DNA of 64,000 bases from Rotaria sordida (taxonomy: Eukaryota; Rotifera; Eurotatoria; Philodinida; Philodinidae), in contig CAJNOL010000395.1 in the NCBI GenBank assembly GCA_905250125.1, positions 1 to 64,000 on the forward strand, given 5' to 3'. Positions 62,088 through 64,000 of this stretch are shown here, in pieces. Numbering within the stretch: position 1 is the first letter of the stretch; every line of letters starts with the position of its first letter. A model generated the notes under the pieces. That model did no database searches and had not been told where the DNA came from. It saw only the letters and a list, made by a program, of their open reading frames with translations. Both the position numbers and the translations under genes were made by a program.

Positions 62088-64000
62088 TATATTATCTATA
62101 ACAAAAACGAAATGAATTACAGTTATCTTGCTTTTTTTGACAGTAAATAATTGTACAATACTTTCTTTTCTGTCGTTGTTGTTAAATTACAACGAAATGA
62201 ATAGAATGACGTAGCTTTGACGTAGGTATGACGGAGATAAATGTATATATTTGCTTTTTTAACAAAATAATCCAAATGATTTTTGTCTTCTCTCTTTCTC
62301 TCTTCTTTTTTTTTTCGACATAGTTATATCTGTCACTTGCCTTTTGTGTATGTATGTGGTATCCTATGCATGACACGAATAAGAACGACACGTTTAACTT
62401 TATGTTTTTTTGTCCTACATGTATATGTAACTGCGTTTTTTATTTTCATCATTAATAAATAAATCGAATAAGTATGTGTACATATGATTCTTTTGTATCA
62501 CTAAGGTATGGCATAGATGTCTCTCATAGTCAAGATATTGCTTTATGGATGTGATTTCTATTTTGCTACTCTATGGACCAATACGAATTATGATTGTTAA
62601 CTTGATGAGATTGTCTTACTACGTAGAAGAGATTGATAAAACTTTATGACTTTTTTTAAAAAACATTCAGTAGAATATAAAATAATATTAATTTTTATCA
62701 TTTGTGATATTATATAATTCCACGAAGTTTACAAGAATATGTAGATGGAAATTTTTTTTAATGAATTATATTTATGGGACAGACGAGTGAATTGAATTCG
62801 AAAAAAAAAATCCATAACAATGTATAAGCCTCAAATCTCACTAGCTTGGAGATTTACCGAATGTATTTTCTCTCGTTTACTTTGTATGGGACTAGAAAAA
62901 AAAAATTGATATCCTTCATGCAACATAAATTTGTATTTTATCAAAGAATATTTTTCACTAGAGGTCAATCCATACATCCTTTCAACTATTTTTCAATGAA
63001 TTTCACTCAATGATTCAAATTCTGATGGAAAATATTTTTTAATAAGAGATAAGCTGGTTTGCGCTGCTAGGATTTACTTTGCATGAAGGGTATAAAAGTT
63101 TTTTCCTGTCTAAGAGGAAGAAAAAGATATTCGGTAAATCCATAAACTAACGAGATTTGACACGTTTGGAATTAATGTATTTTTATAGATTCAAATAGAC
63201 ATGGCACATCAGCAACTTTCGATAATAAATTCAATTTTATTATCGAATTTTGCTTTATAAAAGTATGATTTTTGTATTAATGCATTGAGTGAATTTCGTG
63301 CACTAGATCAACTTACTATTTTTATATATCAATTGTTTTCCCTCATATATTCTTTTAGTTCAAAGAGAAAAATTCCAATTTGTATGGTTTATTAAAAGCA
63401 CGACATATTTTAATACCCAAAAATATAAATCCGATACCTTAAAAATATTTGAAATCGTATTCGATGAGTTTATAGCTATAATTTATCAGCTACCTAATAC
63501 CTAGACTAATATTATACTAATTAGTCAGCACATCTTTATCTCAATATTGACTTAAACTGTTTGACTTTGTTTTGTTCTGCACACTTTTCGACTTTCGATG
63601 TATTTTTATGCTCTCTCGTACAAGTGTTATCTGATTGGCTTAGCTACCATTGCCACACAAAAATAGATATTTGACTTTTAAAAATTTCCGACTTTTCAAA
63701 TCATTTTTTCGAGACATTCGCGTGTAGATTGTTGATAATAAGTTCTCTCTCTACTTTTTTTCATTGAAAAATTTCAGTCGTTGTCGTTGTCGTCGCCGAT
63801 GAATGTATCGACTTACACATCTCTATTCTCTTGGTTAAACACTCGTATTTACAATCATTGATACAATACATCTTATCTAATTCATACATTGATATTTTAT
63901 ATTTTATTTTATTGTAAATATAAAATTTTGTAGATTAAAATAATGTCTTTCTCATATTTGAGACTTCAATTGAAATTACTATCAAATAATATGTTATCAT
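62088..64000. other. Upstream region of the calcium-sensor gene
   Basis: 1.9 kb with no coding sequence supported. It should contain the promoter of the minus-strand calcium-sensor gene. A foldback element lies at 62830-63161. The open frame at 62182-62391 (-) is low-complexity. A GTCGTTGTCGTTGTCGTCG stretch near 63778 is a short imperfect trinucleotide repeat. Confidence 0.5.
62830..63161. repeat. Foldback element upstream of the calcium-sensor gene
   Basis: About 330 bp palindrome. CTCAAATCTCACTAG (62830) pairs with the end TAACGAGATTTG (to 63160); GATTTACCGAAT (62851) pairs with ATTCGGTAAATC (63129); CCTTCATGCAACATAAA pairs with TTTGCATGAAGG (63079). A middle part with AAAATATTTTTTAATAAG is AT-rich. 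No coding capacity. Confidence 0.75.

Noticed and set aside
1-64000. CRISPR arrays, bacterial operons, rRNA or tRNA genes
   Set aside because: None seen. The window is intron-rich eukaryotic DNA. The palindromes are single long inverted repeats, not regularly spaced direct repeats, and no cloverleaf with a T-loop GTTCRA box was found by eye; a tRNAscan run would settle it.

Overview
The window is nuclear DNA of an animal: very AT-rich (by eye about 70% or more), with intron-split genes, mostly 50-65 bp GT..AG introns, and proteins of animal type (swiprosin, PHACTR, VWA5A-like, NAA15, a mitochondrial pyruvate carboxylase, a neuronal-calcium-sensor-like protein). Compact AT-rich introns, splice acceptors just upstream of several start codons (as with spliced-leader trans-splicing) and a stand-alone ubiquitin-like/cysteine-rich protein make a bdelloid rotifer my best guess. 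This is inference (about 0.6), not proof.

Layout. 1.9-2.75 kb: EFHD1/2-type EF-hand gene (+). 4.5-5.15 kb: decayed Tc1/mariner transposase (-). 5-10.7 kb: gene-poor and repetitive. 10.7-15.4 kb: cation diffusion facilitator metal transporter (+). 16.1 kb: a 100-N assembly gap. 16.8-17.5 kb: intronless ubiquitin-like/Cys-rich gene (+). 19.4-22.9 kb: unrecognised 556-residue protein, 11 exons (-), divergent from an unrecognised 181-residue protein (+, 23.85-24.5 kb). 25.5-29.5 kb: PHACTR (+). 32.6-35.2 kb: VIT/vWA protein (-). 37.7-46.4 kb: NAA15, 17 exons (+). 50.3-55.9 kb: pyruvate carboxylase, 13 exons (+). 58.5-58.75 kb: hAT transposase C-terminal remnant (+). 59.8-62.1 kb: neuronal-calcium-sensor-like protein (-). 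Every multi-exon model was joined by hand; reading phase closes at each junction.

The genes are housekeeping or signalling genes with no operon logic. Calcium sensing (two EF-hand proteins), actin/PP1 control (PHACTR), N-terminal acetylation (NAA15) and anaplerosis (pyruvate carboxylase) share no obvious pathway.

The most unusual feature is not a gene. Most introns longer than about 500 bp hold an interspersed element, usually an imperfect palindrome (foldback) of 0.4-1.1 kb: two in the metal transporter, one in the 556-residue gene, three in NAA15 and one in pyruvate carboxylase. Further palindromes lie between genes. Three of the intronic ones share a core and form one family. Two other introns (PHACTR, calcium sensor) carry copies of a second repeat, one flanked by TTAA on both sides. 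Transcribed, these introns would form long imperfect RNA hairpins inside essential pre-mRNAs.
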